A stretch of DNA of 64,000 nucleotides from Siphlonurus alternatus (taxonomy: Eukaryota; Arthropoda; Insecta; Ephemeroptera; Siphlonuridae): positions 29,877,715 through 29,941,714 of the forward strand of contig OX463788.1 of the NCBI GenBank assembly GCA_949825025.1. Direction: 5' to 3'. Below the pieces are notes generated by a model. It worked only from the letters and a program-made list of their open reading frames with translations, was not told the origin of the DNA and did no database searches. Below, in pieces: positions 24,289 through 36,143 of the stretch. The stretch's first letter is position 1. Every line of letters starts with the position of its first letter. The position numbers were made by a program, and so were the translations under genes.

Positions 24289-25130
24289 TGTATATCAAAT
24301 ACTGTTTATGTTATTTCCAATTCTACGGCCTACAGTTACAATATTTTATTTCATTATTAATTATTTCCTCTGATATGGAAACTTATTTCTTAGAAATTTA
24401 ACACATTTTCGCTTAACGACACTGCGAGATTCCAGATTTTTCACTTCACTTGCGAGCTTATTAAAAAGGATAGCACCACTTAAATTTATCCCAATGGATT
24501 TTTTGATCCAGATTTACCTTGATACACAATTTGAAAACAATTTAAATTTCTGGATTGTACTGTTATTTTTAATTAAAAATTCTGAGAAATTTGTTTTATA
24601 ATAATTTTGTTCGATATTGTGTATGAATATTAGATTTATTTTAGTCCCAGTCTTTGTTTAAGTACACCAAACAAACAAAAGAAACCCTACCAAAATAAAA
24701 TGATAATTATATGTTTAATTATGCATGATAACGAATACTTCATTGACAGAAGGATGCAGAACGCAGAAGAAATAACTTTGCAAAAATGTAGTCTATAAAA
24801 TGTAAAGTTAGTCCAGAATCCAGAACCCAATTGTAAGTTTGGTAATAATATATACAGAGTGTTCCACAATTCGTGTCCATTTTTTAGTTATGGCTTTTGC
24901 GTTGAAGGGTAAGTTACATGACGATCGATGGCTCTGTTGGTTCTCACAAAATCTAATGTACACGTATTATGTAAAAATATCCACCTTACGTAAATTCTTG
25001 TGCATGTATGATATATTTAAATATTCATATTTAATGTATTTCATTTTTTGATATTTTTTAGATGATGCGACTGATTCGTGGGGTTATAATTAATTGAGAC
25101 AGGAGGAAAGAGGTGGGGGGGGGGGGGGGG
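23888..25130. other. AT-rich intergenic DNA
   Basis: Contains a (TA)n run (24241-24281) and, at 24852, TATACAGAGTGTTCCACAAT, which looks like one end of a mariner-type element without a partner. A run of 17 G ends at 25131. Confidence 0.5.
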
Positions 25131-25273
25131 GAGTTTCGTGGATTTAAGCATTGATTTAAAAAAAAAATCTCACTTTATTTTTCTTTCTTTTTGACTTCTT
25201 TGAAAACGAAGAAAAAATACTACAAAATAGTACAAAATATGAAAATAATAAAAAAAAAAAAATCCACGAAACT
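25131..25273. mobile_element. Short TIR element next to a G-run
   Basis: GTTTCGTGGATTT at 25133 and its inverted copy AAATCCACGAAAC near 25260-25271 frame an A/T-tract interior of about 115 bp. Small MITE or chance hairpin. Confidence 0.4.
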
Positions 25274-25419
25274 ATTATATAGTGATGTTAGTAAATTTAC
25301 AGTAATGGCCTTCACCTTCGTACAGTATGATGACGTTAAATGGCGTTATACTGTATGTTAAAATCTGACATAAGAAAAAAACAGAGTAAGTTAGATATAC
25401 TTTCTAAAAAAATTGCGTG

Positions 25420-25752
25420 CTGTTGGTCAAAGCTCGCCGGTATTGGTCAGCTTAGAACTGAGAGTGAGGCGAACGTGACCCTGGCTGGTGTGCTGACCTT
25501 CTATTACGTGAACTGTTGCGGGAAAGACGGACGACGGCATCTCAAAGATCAGTTCCGATCTCAGTTCGCTTCCTGAGTTTCGTGAGCACGCGCTCTTTCT
25601 CTGCAGCCGCCACCTTGTTTGTCTTCAATTGCCTGCGCTAACGTGTGTGTATGTGAACGGGTGTACCCCATGCACGTGTGAGTTGTGTGTGACTCGATCG
25701 TGTCTCGTGTGCATGGTCCAGTCATGGATACATTATAGTTGGATTGAATGGT
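25420..25752 (+). promoter_or_regulatory. Candidate promoter and non-coding first exon
   Basis: About 330 bp that are clearly richer in GC and CpG than the flanks, ending at GGATTGAATG followed by a strong donor GTAAGT near 25751. The only long frame (25340-25576) crosses into AT-rich DNA and matches nothing I know. The layout fits a transcription start with a 5' UTR exon on the plus strand, but no downstream coding exon is visible in the window. Confidence 0.3.
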
Positions 25753-25759
25753 AAGTTCA

Positions 25760-26820
25760 ATGCGTGTATTTGTATCGAGAGTTTCAAGTGTTCAAGTTTA
25801 ATGTTTTTAAAAATATATATTTTTTTAATCAAACCAATGTTTTAAACTTTTTAGAAAAAATAAATAAATAAAAAAGTGAAGTTTTCCAAAGACACCGAAT
25901 TTGAAATGCATCAACGTAATTAAATCTGGTAATGAATATATCTGAGATTTTAAACAATGTGTAATGTGCTCTCTTTATTAATAAACAGATTTTAAAAATA
26001 TGATATTTATAATATTATATTATGTAAAATATTTGTATTTTGTATAATGAAATCTCTTGGTATATAAAATTGGAAATTACTTGCTCATTCGTAAACAAAT
26101 TTCTGCATGTGATTGAATTGATTATCTCTTACCAATTGACAGAATCATTATGTTTTGCGTGTGATGTAATTGGAGATTTTTTTTTTCAAGCAAATCGTAG
26201 CGAAATGTAATGGAGCTTTAAAATTATGAACAATATTTTGAAATACCCAAATTTAAAGGTCAGAATTAATTTGATGCTTGTCAAATCTGGTGGAGTTAAT
26301 TACATAGATTATGTTTTTGTTGTAACGCTTGAGCACTTTAACAATAATTCACAGAGAGTTTTGTCACCACAGCACATGAGAAAAAAGCCTACAAACAAGG
26401 GTTGGTTTTTATACTGTATCTTAGCTGCTGTGTATACTTATGTAATTTTTATGAGATGATGCGTAGGTGCAAACGGCTTGCAAACAATTTCAAGTAATAG
26501 TCAGTTTAATTATCTTACTTCTTCGCTGATAACGACCCGTAGTGAAAATGGTTCATACGCCCGTTTGCACTGCTGAAACTGATTATACAGTCGTATAATT
26601 ATAGACACATAATTTTTTTTGCATTAGTTAAATAATTTGTTTCATAATTAGTGTAAGTTTGCATGTAATTTTTGCTTGAGAAACTACACTACAATCATCA
26701 AATGCAGCAATAAATAAATGTATAAAAAACATACCAATAAATGCTAATAACGCTCTGATATTCTCAAATATAGCAAATCATACTAACATCGCTAACAATA
26801 AGTTATGTAAAAAATATGAC
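25760..26820. other. AT-rich intergenic DNA
   Basis: No gene or repeat family recognised. Confidence 0.5.
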
Positions 26821-26827
26821 GTTGTTT

Positions 26828-27172
26828 AGGAGAACGCGGTGAGTGCATGTCCCCGGCCGTCACCCATGGTCCTCGTTGTCATGGCTGCACCTAAAAGTGC
26901 AATGCAGCCTCGAAGTGGCCGGCCTGGCGAGCTGGGCGAGCATAAGTCGAACAATTAAGCGGCCAGGAAAATGTATATACTATAATATAGTGCCAGCAAA
27001 CACACCGCGCGACCACGCCACTACGCCTCACTATATAGGAGTACCAACCTTGCGTGAGTTTAGCGGCCGTGACCCAGTTATCGGAGATCGCCCGAGGGAC
27101 TGCAGCCAGGTGATCCCTCCCTCGAGAGTTGTGCGCGGGCGTGCAGGTCGCCGCGGGGCTTATTAATTACCA
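26828..27172. other. GC-rich island, unassigned
   Basis: About 340 bp of GC- and CpG-rich sequence between AT-rich flanks. A 107-codon frame is open (26843-27166), but its product (rich in Arg, Pro and Gly, no recognised motif) looks like a by-product of composition. Could be a promoter or part of a decayed retroelement. Confidence 0.35.
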
Positions 27173-27325
27173 TGTAGGAACAGCAGACGATCTGGCGCTA
27201 TGAGCACCACAGTCTTGCACATTCACCACTAGACCTATCATAACATGTTGATATAGAAAATTTCCAAATATCTTGAGACCATCGATCATAATGTTAGTAC
27301 TTTTGACAAATAACTTCGTAATACA

Positions 27326-27329
<4 letters not shown>

Positions 27330-27382
<53 letters not shown>
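27330..27382. repeat. (TA)n microsatellite
   Basis: About 52 bp of TA directly abutting the terminus of the 27383 element. Confidence 0.95.
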
Positions 27383-27386
<4 letters not shown>

Positions 27387-28560
27387 GCACCCAAAGCTGA
27401 ATTCGGCCGAAGGCTGAAAAAAATGCACAGAACTAGTTATTAGTTATTAGCATCGCGGGAAGCTCCAAAACCTAAAGGAATTCAAATTTTGGCTTTGGGT
27501 CAAACCACGATGCTCCAAACTAGTTCTGGTCAAATTAAAATGCGCCAAAGCCATATATGGAGACTGTTACTTCGTCTTTGGCGCATTTTCATTTGACCAG
27601 AACTAGTTTGAAGCATCGTGTTTTGACCCAAAGCCGATATGAGATTTTATTTCGGATTTGGAGCAAAATTTGACCACATCTAGTTCTGTGCATTTTGCAG
27701 GGTTAATGATACATAATATATTTTTGATCAGTTCTAATTAAGTAATTTGCACCAAAATTCCAAACAAGAGATGGCCTATAACGGCCTAACGGCAGCACAT
27801 TATTTACTTTAAATACGAGATAAATAAGTAAATTGTACAACTGCAACTTTTTAATTCATTATTAGGGGGCAATTATTGAATAAATCAATAAATTATCATC
27901 ATGCAGCCATGCTGCCTTCATTTGTATTCTAATAAATACTGCTCCCAGTGAGGTAAAACTTGAGTTTCAGCAATAAATAAAATAAATTGAAGAAATTTAA
28001 TTTCAACATCCTTAAACACCTTTAATATCCCATGTAACAGTAACAGCTGAAATTAAATTTATTTCAGATTTTTTTTAGCAATAATATAAATAAAATTTTG
28101 TATCCCAATAAATTAATTATAATGTTTTCTTATTTTCAATGAGATTTTTAATTCTTTTAATGATTTTGTATTCGTTCTGCTATAACCATGTATATATTAT
28201 TATATTATATTGAGGTTTAATGAGGAGTAGAAATAATAAAATTTGCATGATTATATAAAATTATTGTTGTTTTGAGTAACATATTATGAAGTCAAATCTG
28301 TTTATAACATTTAAACATGCATGTTTTTCTTTTGGTATCCTATAAAAAATAGGTAATACTTTTTATACTGAAAAATATTGGTAAATTTGAATCATGGCTT
28401 GAAAATAACTACCCATCAAAATAATAAATTATTATAATTCAGAAAATAGAATTTTGACTCGCAGTACTTCAAAATAATCAAAAATATAATTTATCATTAA
28501 CCCTGCAAAATGCACAGAACAAGATGTGGTACGTCAAATTTTGGTCCCTGAAAATTTTTA
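27383..28560. mobile_element. (TA)n-associated foldback element, partial
   Basis: Starts GTTGGCACCCAAAGCTGAAT at the edge of a (TA)n run. An imperfect palindrome centred near 27565 has arms with AAATGCGCCAAAGCC and CTAGTTCTGGTCAAAT. The segment 27655-27770 recurs inverted at about 28440-28550 (both contain GTGCATTTTGCAGGGTTAAT on one strand or the other), so a larger foldback is implied whose right terminus is missing or diverged. No coding frame. Confidence 0.6.
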
Positions 28561-28731
28561 GTACTAAAATTTGATATAAAACTCCAGTACTAAATTTAGT
28601 ATTAAATGTGAATATCTTTTGCTAGAGATTGTAAGCTAAAGAAATATAATAAAATTAATAAATATAATAAGTTTTCTTAATAGCCCCTATATAATATATA
28701 ATGTCTCATCTATATTATACGAGACAATAAG

Positions 28732-28887
28732 GGGCGCGATTCACGAAGCAGTTATAGCCAGGTTTCTAACCACGTTTAGCTTAACCACGTTTAATTAGGG
28801 TTGTTTAACACGTAAAACAGGTATATTTAAACGTGGTTAAGGTAAACGTGGTTAGAAACCTGATTAACTGCTTCGTGAATCGCACCC
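28732..28887. mobile_element. GATTCACGAA MITE, copy 1
   Basis: Arms of about 70 bp: GGGCGCGATTCACGAAGCAG and the inverted GGGTGCGATTCACGAAGCAG, then AGGTTTCTAACCACGTTTA in both. Best-preserved copy of a family of four here. Confidence 0.85.
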
Positions 28888-31381
28888 ATTAATGTTGACA
28901 ACGTAGAGAAATTGGAAATTGTCACTGTCTTCAATTGAATCTGCTGTTACATGCATGCATGGATACAAGCGATAGCAGGCCCTCAGATAGTGCCCTAATA
29001 CAGTACTTTATATAGAGGGCTCTGCAGGACATGTTTTCTATTATTATATGAATGTAAATATTATTTAAATACAATTATAGCTCTCAGCCGTAGGCGGACC
29101 GTAGCCTATATTATAATGCAGCGCTCGTCGTTGAATGATTGACAGCTCAGGTGAACATGACTAATGGAGAACAGAATTTAACATAATTTTGCATGACCTA
29201 AAACGTTATTTCAGCTATATCTTGAATTGAGTCTTTGTATCTTTAATAACAATTTCAATTCTTATGCAATATTTTTCTATTTATATACGTATATACCATC
29301 AGTACACTTTATATTTATATACAGTTTAACGTACCGTACTTAAAATTCTATGCTATAACATATGATATTAATATTTTCATGATTTGGAGCATAATTTTAT
29401 ATTTGCTTAACTTTTTCTATATAGATTATATACAGATTTATGACGTTTGCCCCGACTTATATATATAGCTGCAACAATTAACTCCATGCATGTAATTTAC
29501 TTTAAATTAAGTACAATTTTGTTCTTAACAGACGCGTGAAATGACTAAAATGTGGTGGTATAATAATTAATGTAATTATCAAATCAGGCATCAATCAGTA
29601 GTTACTTCAATGCATTTTTTTCTGTTTGTATACTAGTTGGTGTTTACAATGTGTAAATACTGACACCTGATTACAGGGATGGAGTTTAAACTTTGACAAC
29701 TTTAAAGTAAAAGAGTTGTTTCATATACCCTGTATACAGTATAGTACTGATGGCATAAGATAAAAGGTTCTCATTAAAAATAGAGGAAACGTCTCTGCAT
29801 GCAATAGGGTGAATATAAGTATATATTATATTACTATATATTGTTCTGTATAGGGTTGTTTGTATTCGATTTTCTTTTCTTAATTATGTTAGAGTTTATA
29901 TCAATAAGTTCAATTGCCCAACCTTGTTCAGACTTCACGACAAAACGTTTAACGCAGTGAACATAAAGACCTGCATAATATATGCTTCAATTTTTTAATA
30001 TTTTAACAGAGGATTTCACAAGAAAATTAAGTTTGGTTTATGAATTTTATGATAAATTATGATGGTGGTGTCGTATATAATGGATGCCATCGGATAGCAC
30101 GTGTGCATGAGAGTTAACACTTACAGTCATACTCATACACTCCATTATTGCGAAAAACGATACCTTAAATCTCTACCACAAGTTATCACAACCTTAATTA
30201 TCTTATTCAATTGTCATAAAGTTCACATGGCATTGTCTGATGAGGATGCGAATGTGCTGTTGCATGGAAGCAATTAAGTAAAGCATGCAGCCCTCAGATA
30301 GTGCTCTATATAGAAGTATAGACTGTATAAAGTGCGTTAAGAATAACATTATGCCTCGAATAATAATAAATATTTATTAAGCACACAAAGCAAGAATATA
30401 CAAGAATAATATATACAAGAATATTTAACATTATACACTTGAATAATTAATTAAATAACAAAATTAAATCAAAATAATTAGAATAATTGTTACTCAATGG
30501 ATGACGCGAATTGTCAAATAGTCTGCTATTATATATATATATACACAAATATTATAAATTTGAAGTACAACATATTACTTAACATGTTATTCGTGACTAC
30601 CCCAAAAGTTTTGACATATGGTTTTGATATTACATAATCTTTTCATTATCTCACAGCAATTAATGTATTTTATGTTATGTATCTACGTAACTTTAGTTAA
30701 AGCTATTAAGTTGGTTAAAAGGGATCACGAAGTAATTTTGAGAGCATTAATTTATAAGATTCTAACATGATCAGCAATGAAACCAAAGTGGAATATGCCC
30801 ACCTCTGAAAACACCTCTTATTTTATTAGAAGCACGACTTTCCTACACACGGGCATCGCTGATGCAACAACTTCTGGTATAATTCTTCGCCCACATGATT
30901 CTGTGGACAGAATGAAAATCAAAATTTCGCTCTATTCAATTTATCAGAGCTTATCATGCAAGACAAGTGACTTATATATAAAGTGAATATTTACATAGAT
31001 GAAACTAACCATTTAATAAGTTGGTAAGTGAACACTCGTGCATTACGTATGGCGAGGAATGTAATTAGCTCTGTAAGTGCGTCATTGCAAGTCACATGTA
31101 AACCTGCTTGCTGTTTAACACCTTTCTCAAAACATCAAGTGCTGTTTGAACATGTGCTGACTGCCTTCTTATCTGACTTTTGTAATAAATGTTTAAATTT
31201 GAAGATAATTTGCATTCAGTAAAATTAAATCTAACACTGGAATGAATTCAGTGAACCTCGGGACAGAAAAAAATCTAACCCTGTCTGATTTACTGAAGTT
31301 GTAACGTTCAATAAATAAACGAGAAAAAGAGATGCAGATTTACTGTTTCTGGGAAAGTAAAAAGTGCACACAGTCTAACCA
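28888..31381. other. AT-rich intergenic DNA
   Basis: No gene recognised. The word GCCCTCAGATAGTGC occurs near 28979 and, with one C-to-T variant nearby, at 30289, suggesting dispersed fragments of one repeat. The small frames at 30777-30986 and 31028-31222 show no family motif. Confidence 0.5.
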
Positions 31382-31788
31382 CCCTTGTAAAAAGGAATTA
31401 TACTTATTACAAATTAATAAAGTATAATTCCTATGTTGAATTTGTCTAATTTAGTACAATTTCTGAATGATTAATATCCTAAATTACATGATTAATTATA
31501 CTAGTTTAATTTTATTATACTAAATTATAGAAATAGCATACCTCTTTAAATCATTTCGAGGCAACCATATAGGGTTCAATATGTCACTTATTTTTTTTAC
31601 TTTGGAAAAATGCTATTTTTGGAAAAATGCTTTTCTATAATTTAGTATAATAAAATAAAAACTAGTATAATTAATCTGTAATTTAGTTTAGTATATTAAT
31701 AATTCAGAAATGATACTAAATTAGACAAATTCAGCATAGGAATTATACTTTTTTAATTTGTAATAAGTCTAATTCCTTTTTACAAGGG
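31382..31788. mobile_element. Foldback element, CCCTTGTAAAAAGG ends, copy 2
   Basis: CCCTTGTAAAAAGGAATTAT on the left is mirrored by AATTCCTTTTTACAAGGG on the right. The arms of about 150 bp share CTAATTTAGTA and TTTAGTATAATAAA-type words. Copy 1 lies in LMF2 intron 2. Confidence 0.75.
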
Positions 31789-32218
31789 CATATATATTGT
31801 ACAACAATGTTTTAGATCTCCACGATTCCATAGAATGTGGGATAACGCCAATAAACAGGGAGGAAATCCATGTGATGTTTTCCTAACGTGGCCGACGTAT
31901 ATATCTCGGAACAGACGAACTTAATACCTGTTCACTTTGTGGTTGTTAAAGAAGAATTGTAATTTAAAATTTATTTGCGTAGAATCAATTTTATTTAGTT
32001 ATCAATGTTTGAACTCAATTAGCTGGGATCCTTTTTGCTGTCTTTTTTTGTTTGCCAAGACCCCTAGTCTCATCGGGCCGAAGAGAAGTGCCTCCCGTCA
32101 CCCTTTTCCTACAGCACCTTAACCACCACAACCTTAATCATATCCATATATTCATATATAATTGTACCGTACCCCTCCCCCTCCTTCCAGATTCCAGGCC
32201 CTCCTTGAGCGAGCTATA
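31789..32218. other. Intergenic DNA
   Basis: Slightly richer in GC around 32040-32210; no gene recognised. Confidence 0.45.
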
Positions 32219-32226
32219 ACTTGGGA

Positions 32227-33718
32227 CAGTGGCGTAGCCAGGATTTGTCCAAGGGGAGGTTCTTGAAGATAAATAAGATTGAGAATAGCCCATTGGGGGG
32301 GTTGGGGGGCGTAGCCCCCCAATAGCCCGCCGCAGGCGCGATTTTTTTTAAGGACACGCCCCTTTTTTTAGGGTAAAATTATGAAAAAATACTATTATAG
32401 AGAATGTATGGTCTGATGCAATATTTTTAAAATTTTATATTTTTAACACCCCAATTTTTTAATTTCTTTTCAATATTATACGTGCACTAACGTATAAATA
32501 ACTAAAGCTTTGAGTAAATAATTTTAGTTAAATCAAGTAATTCATCTAATAACCACTTTTATATTATTTTTATTAGTTTCATGGTGCGCGATTTTTTTGA
32601 CAAAGGGACGTGGAATATAATTTTTTTCGATGAAAAGTTGCAGCAAATTTCTTATATTTGTAAATCGTAAATTATGTAGTTACAATATTTTTGTCACTAC
32701 TTTTTCTATAATAAAATAATATAATAGACCACATTTTAAGACGATGTACTAATGTACGAGCAAGAAAAAATCGGAAAAAATATTTATGTTCAAATTTTCA
32801 AAACAGGAAAATCAATTTATTACATTAACAATTGTAAGTATAATATACTGTAAAATTAATTCATTTAAAAAATCAGATTTTTTTAACTTCACAATAATAA
32901 ATTTAAAGATATACGTACCAGTATACATGAGACAATGAAACTAGTAATTGTAAGACGTAATATACCTATATAATTAATTAAAAAATAATAAAATACTATA
33001 TATAATTTTATTTTTATGCTGAACATCATGCGGGGAATGTTTTCAACATTTTTTATACTTTAAATTGTTATCTTTTCGTGTACAAAAACATAAATAATTT
33101 AATAATGAATACTACATAAAATAATTATCATAATAAAATTACCATACTTAAATAATCATAATACTGTAGACCGATTTTAAATAAATTAAAGATGTATTCA
33201 TATTCATATTCATATTCATCTTTATTGCTTTTCGATTGTACATTACAATATAAGCACGTCAATATCAGTGTGAGTGGCAACCTCATGGTGCTTGTCAAAC
33301 TATTCTAAACATAACAAATTTAATAACAACAGAAAACAAACATAACACAAACACTATAACACTCACCATATCAATCCAGAATAGGCAAAATTTATTGTAA
33401 ACAGATTGAGACAATTGGACAATATTTTAATATAGCAAGTATATTATCTGCAAAAAGCAATAACTCATTAACAATAAAAAAAAAAAAAAAAAAATTATTA
33501 TTAAAATAATATGTTAATAAAAATATTAACAATGAGTTTCGGGGATATAAATTTTTAAAGTTTTTTTTAAGAAAATTTTTCATAAAATTTTAGCTAAATC
33601 GTATCCGTCGAGTACCATTTTTTGTTAATTTTCGCTTAAAATTTACTAAGGTTCAGCTCTCAAGGGGGGGGGGGGTTATAACACCCAACCCCCCCCCCCC
33701 CCCTTGTCTACGCCCCTG
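32227..33718. mobile_element. Non-autonomous hAT element with perfect 8-bp duplication
   Basis: The element is flanked by identical ACTTGGGA at 32219-32226 and 33719-33726. Ends CAGTGGCGTAGCCA and inverted CAGGGGCGTAGACA are 12/14 identical, as in hAT elements. The left subterminal region contains a GGGGGGCGTAGCCCCCC hairpin, and the right holds runs of G and C. The 1.49-kb interior is AT-rich without transposase, so it must be mobilised in trans. A (TATTCA)n tail-like segment lies inside it. Confidence 0.85.
33190..33380 (-). mobile_element. Possible 5'-truncated retroposon tail inside the hAT element
   Basis: On the minus strand an AATAAA lies just before a (TGAATA)n run of about four units (33193-33222), preceded by about 150 bp of less AT-biased sequence with GTGCTTATATTGTAATGTAC. 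This looks like the 3' end of a LINE or SINE. No coding remnant identified. Confidence 0.35.
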
Positions 33719-33726
33719 ACTTGGGA

Positions 33727-36143
33727 GTTTCAACGATTGCATCTAGCACGTGATATTATTTGAAATATAATATATATAAGTCTTTTATTAAACACAGAAA
33801 GTGTGCATATAAAATTATATTAGAAATACACATTATAGAATAATACTGTAAAAGAACATATAAAACACACATACAAATTATATATATAATAGTTACAGAA
33901 TAATAGAATAATAGAAAATGATAAGCAATATAAAATTAAATTAACAGAAATATATATGAATACGTATAGAATTAGACACCAAGTGTGAAACATAATGCGT
34001 CTCAACCTTTAATTAAAACCAAGACTGCATTTAAAAAAGTGCATCTCGGGATAACACGTACTTCAATGCATTTTAAAGTGTTCTTTGTAGAGCTTTAATT
34101 GAAATTGTGTACCCTGCATGATGGCCGAGATATATAAATTCTTTATTACCGTAGTAGCTAACTTGCGACAAACACTTTTTATCAACCCTTGTGACGGGGG
34201 CTTCAGACCCCAAAATCATTTCTCTTTTATGGTATTTCAAAATATTAAATAAAATTTAAAATTGATACACATTTTTTTATTCAATGTGTACCAAATTTTA
34301 GGGTTAAATTGACCCTATGAATCCGCATCGTTGCATTTTGAAGATTAACAAAAACACCCCTTCATGAAAATCATGAAATATTGTATGGCCTACAGTACAT
34401 CAAAATAAACTTTCTAAATCTTCTTCCTGATAGTAAATCATTGCCATTTAATCAAGCCTATATATTTTCACCAGAAACAGCCTTAATTAATTAAGCTTTT
34501 TTTATGAAGCGATTAACGCTAGACTTGCATTATTTGTCCCTTCGTCCCCCCCCCCCCCAAGTTATATTTTTATGAAGAGTGTTGCTGCTTAATTTTATTA
34601 ATAGCACTGATGGATTTACAAGGTCAATTTACCATCAAAAATAAAAATCGTAGCACATCGAATAAAACTTTTGTAATCATTTTTTTTTTTTTTTTTTTTT
34701 CACATTGAAATTCCATAAAAATTTAATAATTCAAGAGTTGAGACCCTCACAAAGTATAGTATATATTTTGGATATTATAATTTAATCGTCGCAAATAAGA
34801 TAATAAACAGAGGTATCATATAGCTATCAGAACACAAAATTAAAAGCTCCACAATGCAAAATTTATGATAAAAAAAGATTATACAGCATATATATATATA
34901 CATTATTATGATATTATGATAACAATGCAGAAACTTCTTAAACTTACTTCATAATATAGTGTATTCATATCTATGACATCTTCAAATATTTTTTTAAATA
35001 AGCTTTTAATATACTTAAAGGCCCTAAAATGCAAATTTAAAGGTGGTAATAAAATAAAGTTCACATAGCATAAAGGACAATATTTTATACATTTATTTTA
35101 GTTGCAATGACACTAAATCAATGAGTCGTGATTGTATTTTTTCTCTTAAAAATATAAAAAAATTATGAATATTTGACCTTTGACTATAACCGTGACGTCA
35201 CGATGCAATGACCTAGGCTAGGATAGGAAAGGTCGTCACTACATAGCATGAGGCGAGGGCCACAATTGTAATGCATCGCCTGGGAATAGGCAAGAAATGT
35301 TACGCCTACAAGCATAATAATATATACTACTTACTGTGTTCAAGGCTTCGTTCACTGAGACAGGTGAAACTACTCATACAATTAAAAAGTAATCAGACTA
35401 GGGCAGTTTTATTGTCAGTCAGCTATATATTTTATATTCAGTATAAATATTAATGACTTGTTACCAAGGAAATTACTGCGAATGTGACTGCGTATGGCAG
35501 GAATTATACGCTATAGACACATACGGCAATAGTGCACAAGTTTGCACAACAGTACAATGAAAAAGAGAAGTGCACATCAGCTTCATTTATGTTCGCAGCT
35601 TATATAATATTACGTACATTTCCAAAAAATCTGTTCTAATAGACAACATTAATTCTTATTACAGCAGTGTTGTTCTTAAAATTGATTATTTGTATATTTT
35701 AATATTTTTCATACGTCGAAAGAAATATAAGTAATGTTTTTTGTTATTACATAACTATCATTATTCATCCAATTTCATGTGTAGCAAATGCTACAGTAAT
35801 TGCACATAATAATTGCAAATCAAGGCAATTATTGTACAATAAATTATTGTATTTATTCTATAGGTCTACGGAAACAAATAAATTAATTTAAAAAAAAATG
35901 GATTCATCATAATCTTTGTTTATCTTAATTATTATTAAAGCAAACATAATTACGTACCACGATAACATTTTTACAGAATCATGTAAGCCTAATAAATCTT
36001 CGGTTACTTATAAATTATGATTCAAAACAATGAACTCATGTTGTTGTAAATAATTCAGTTTAAAAAATGAGGCCAATAACCCCATTTTATATTTTTCATA
36101 TTCATCTAAAGCTGCTATACATATATTTGGTATTTATATATAT
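33727..36143. other. AT-rich intergenic DNA
   Basis: Contains poly-C (34548-34558) and poly-T (34679-34700) runs. No gene seen; the frame at 35271-35453 has no motif. Confidence 0.5.
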
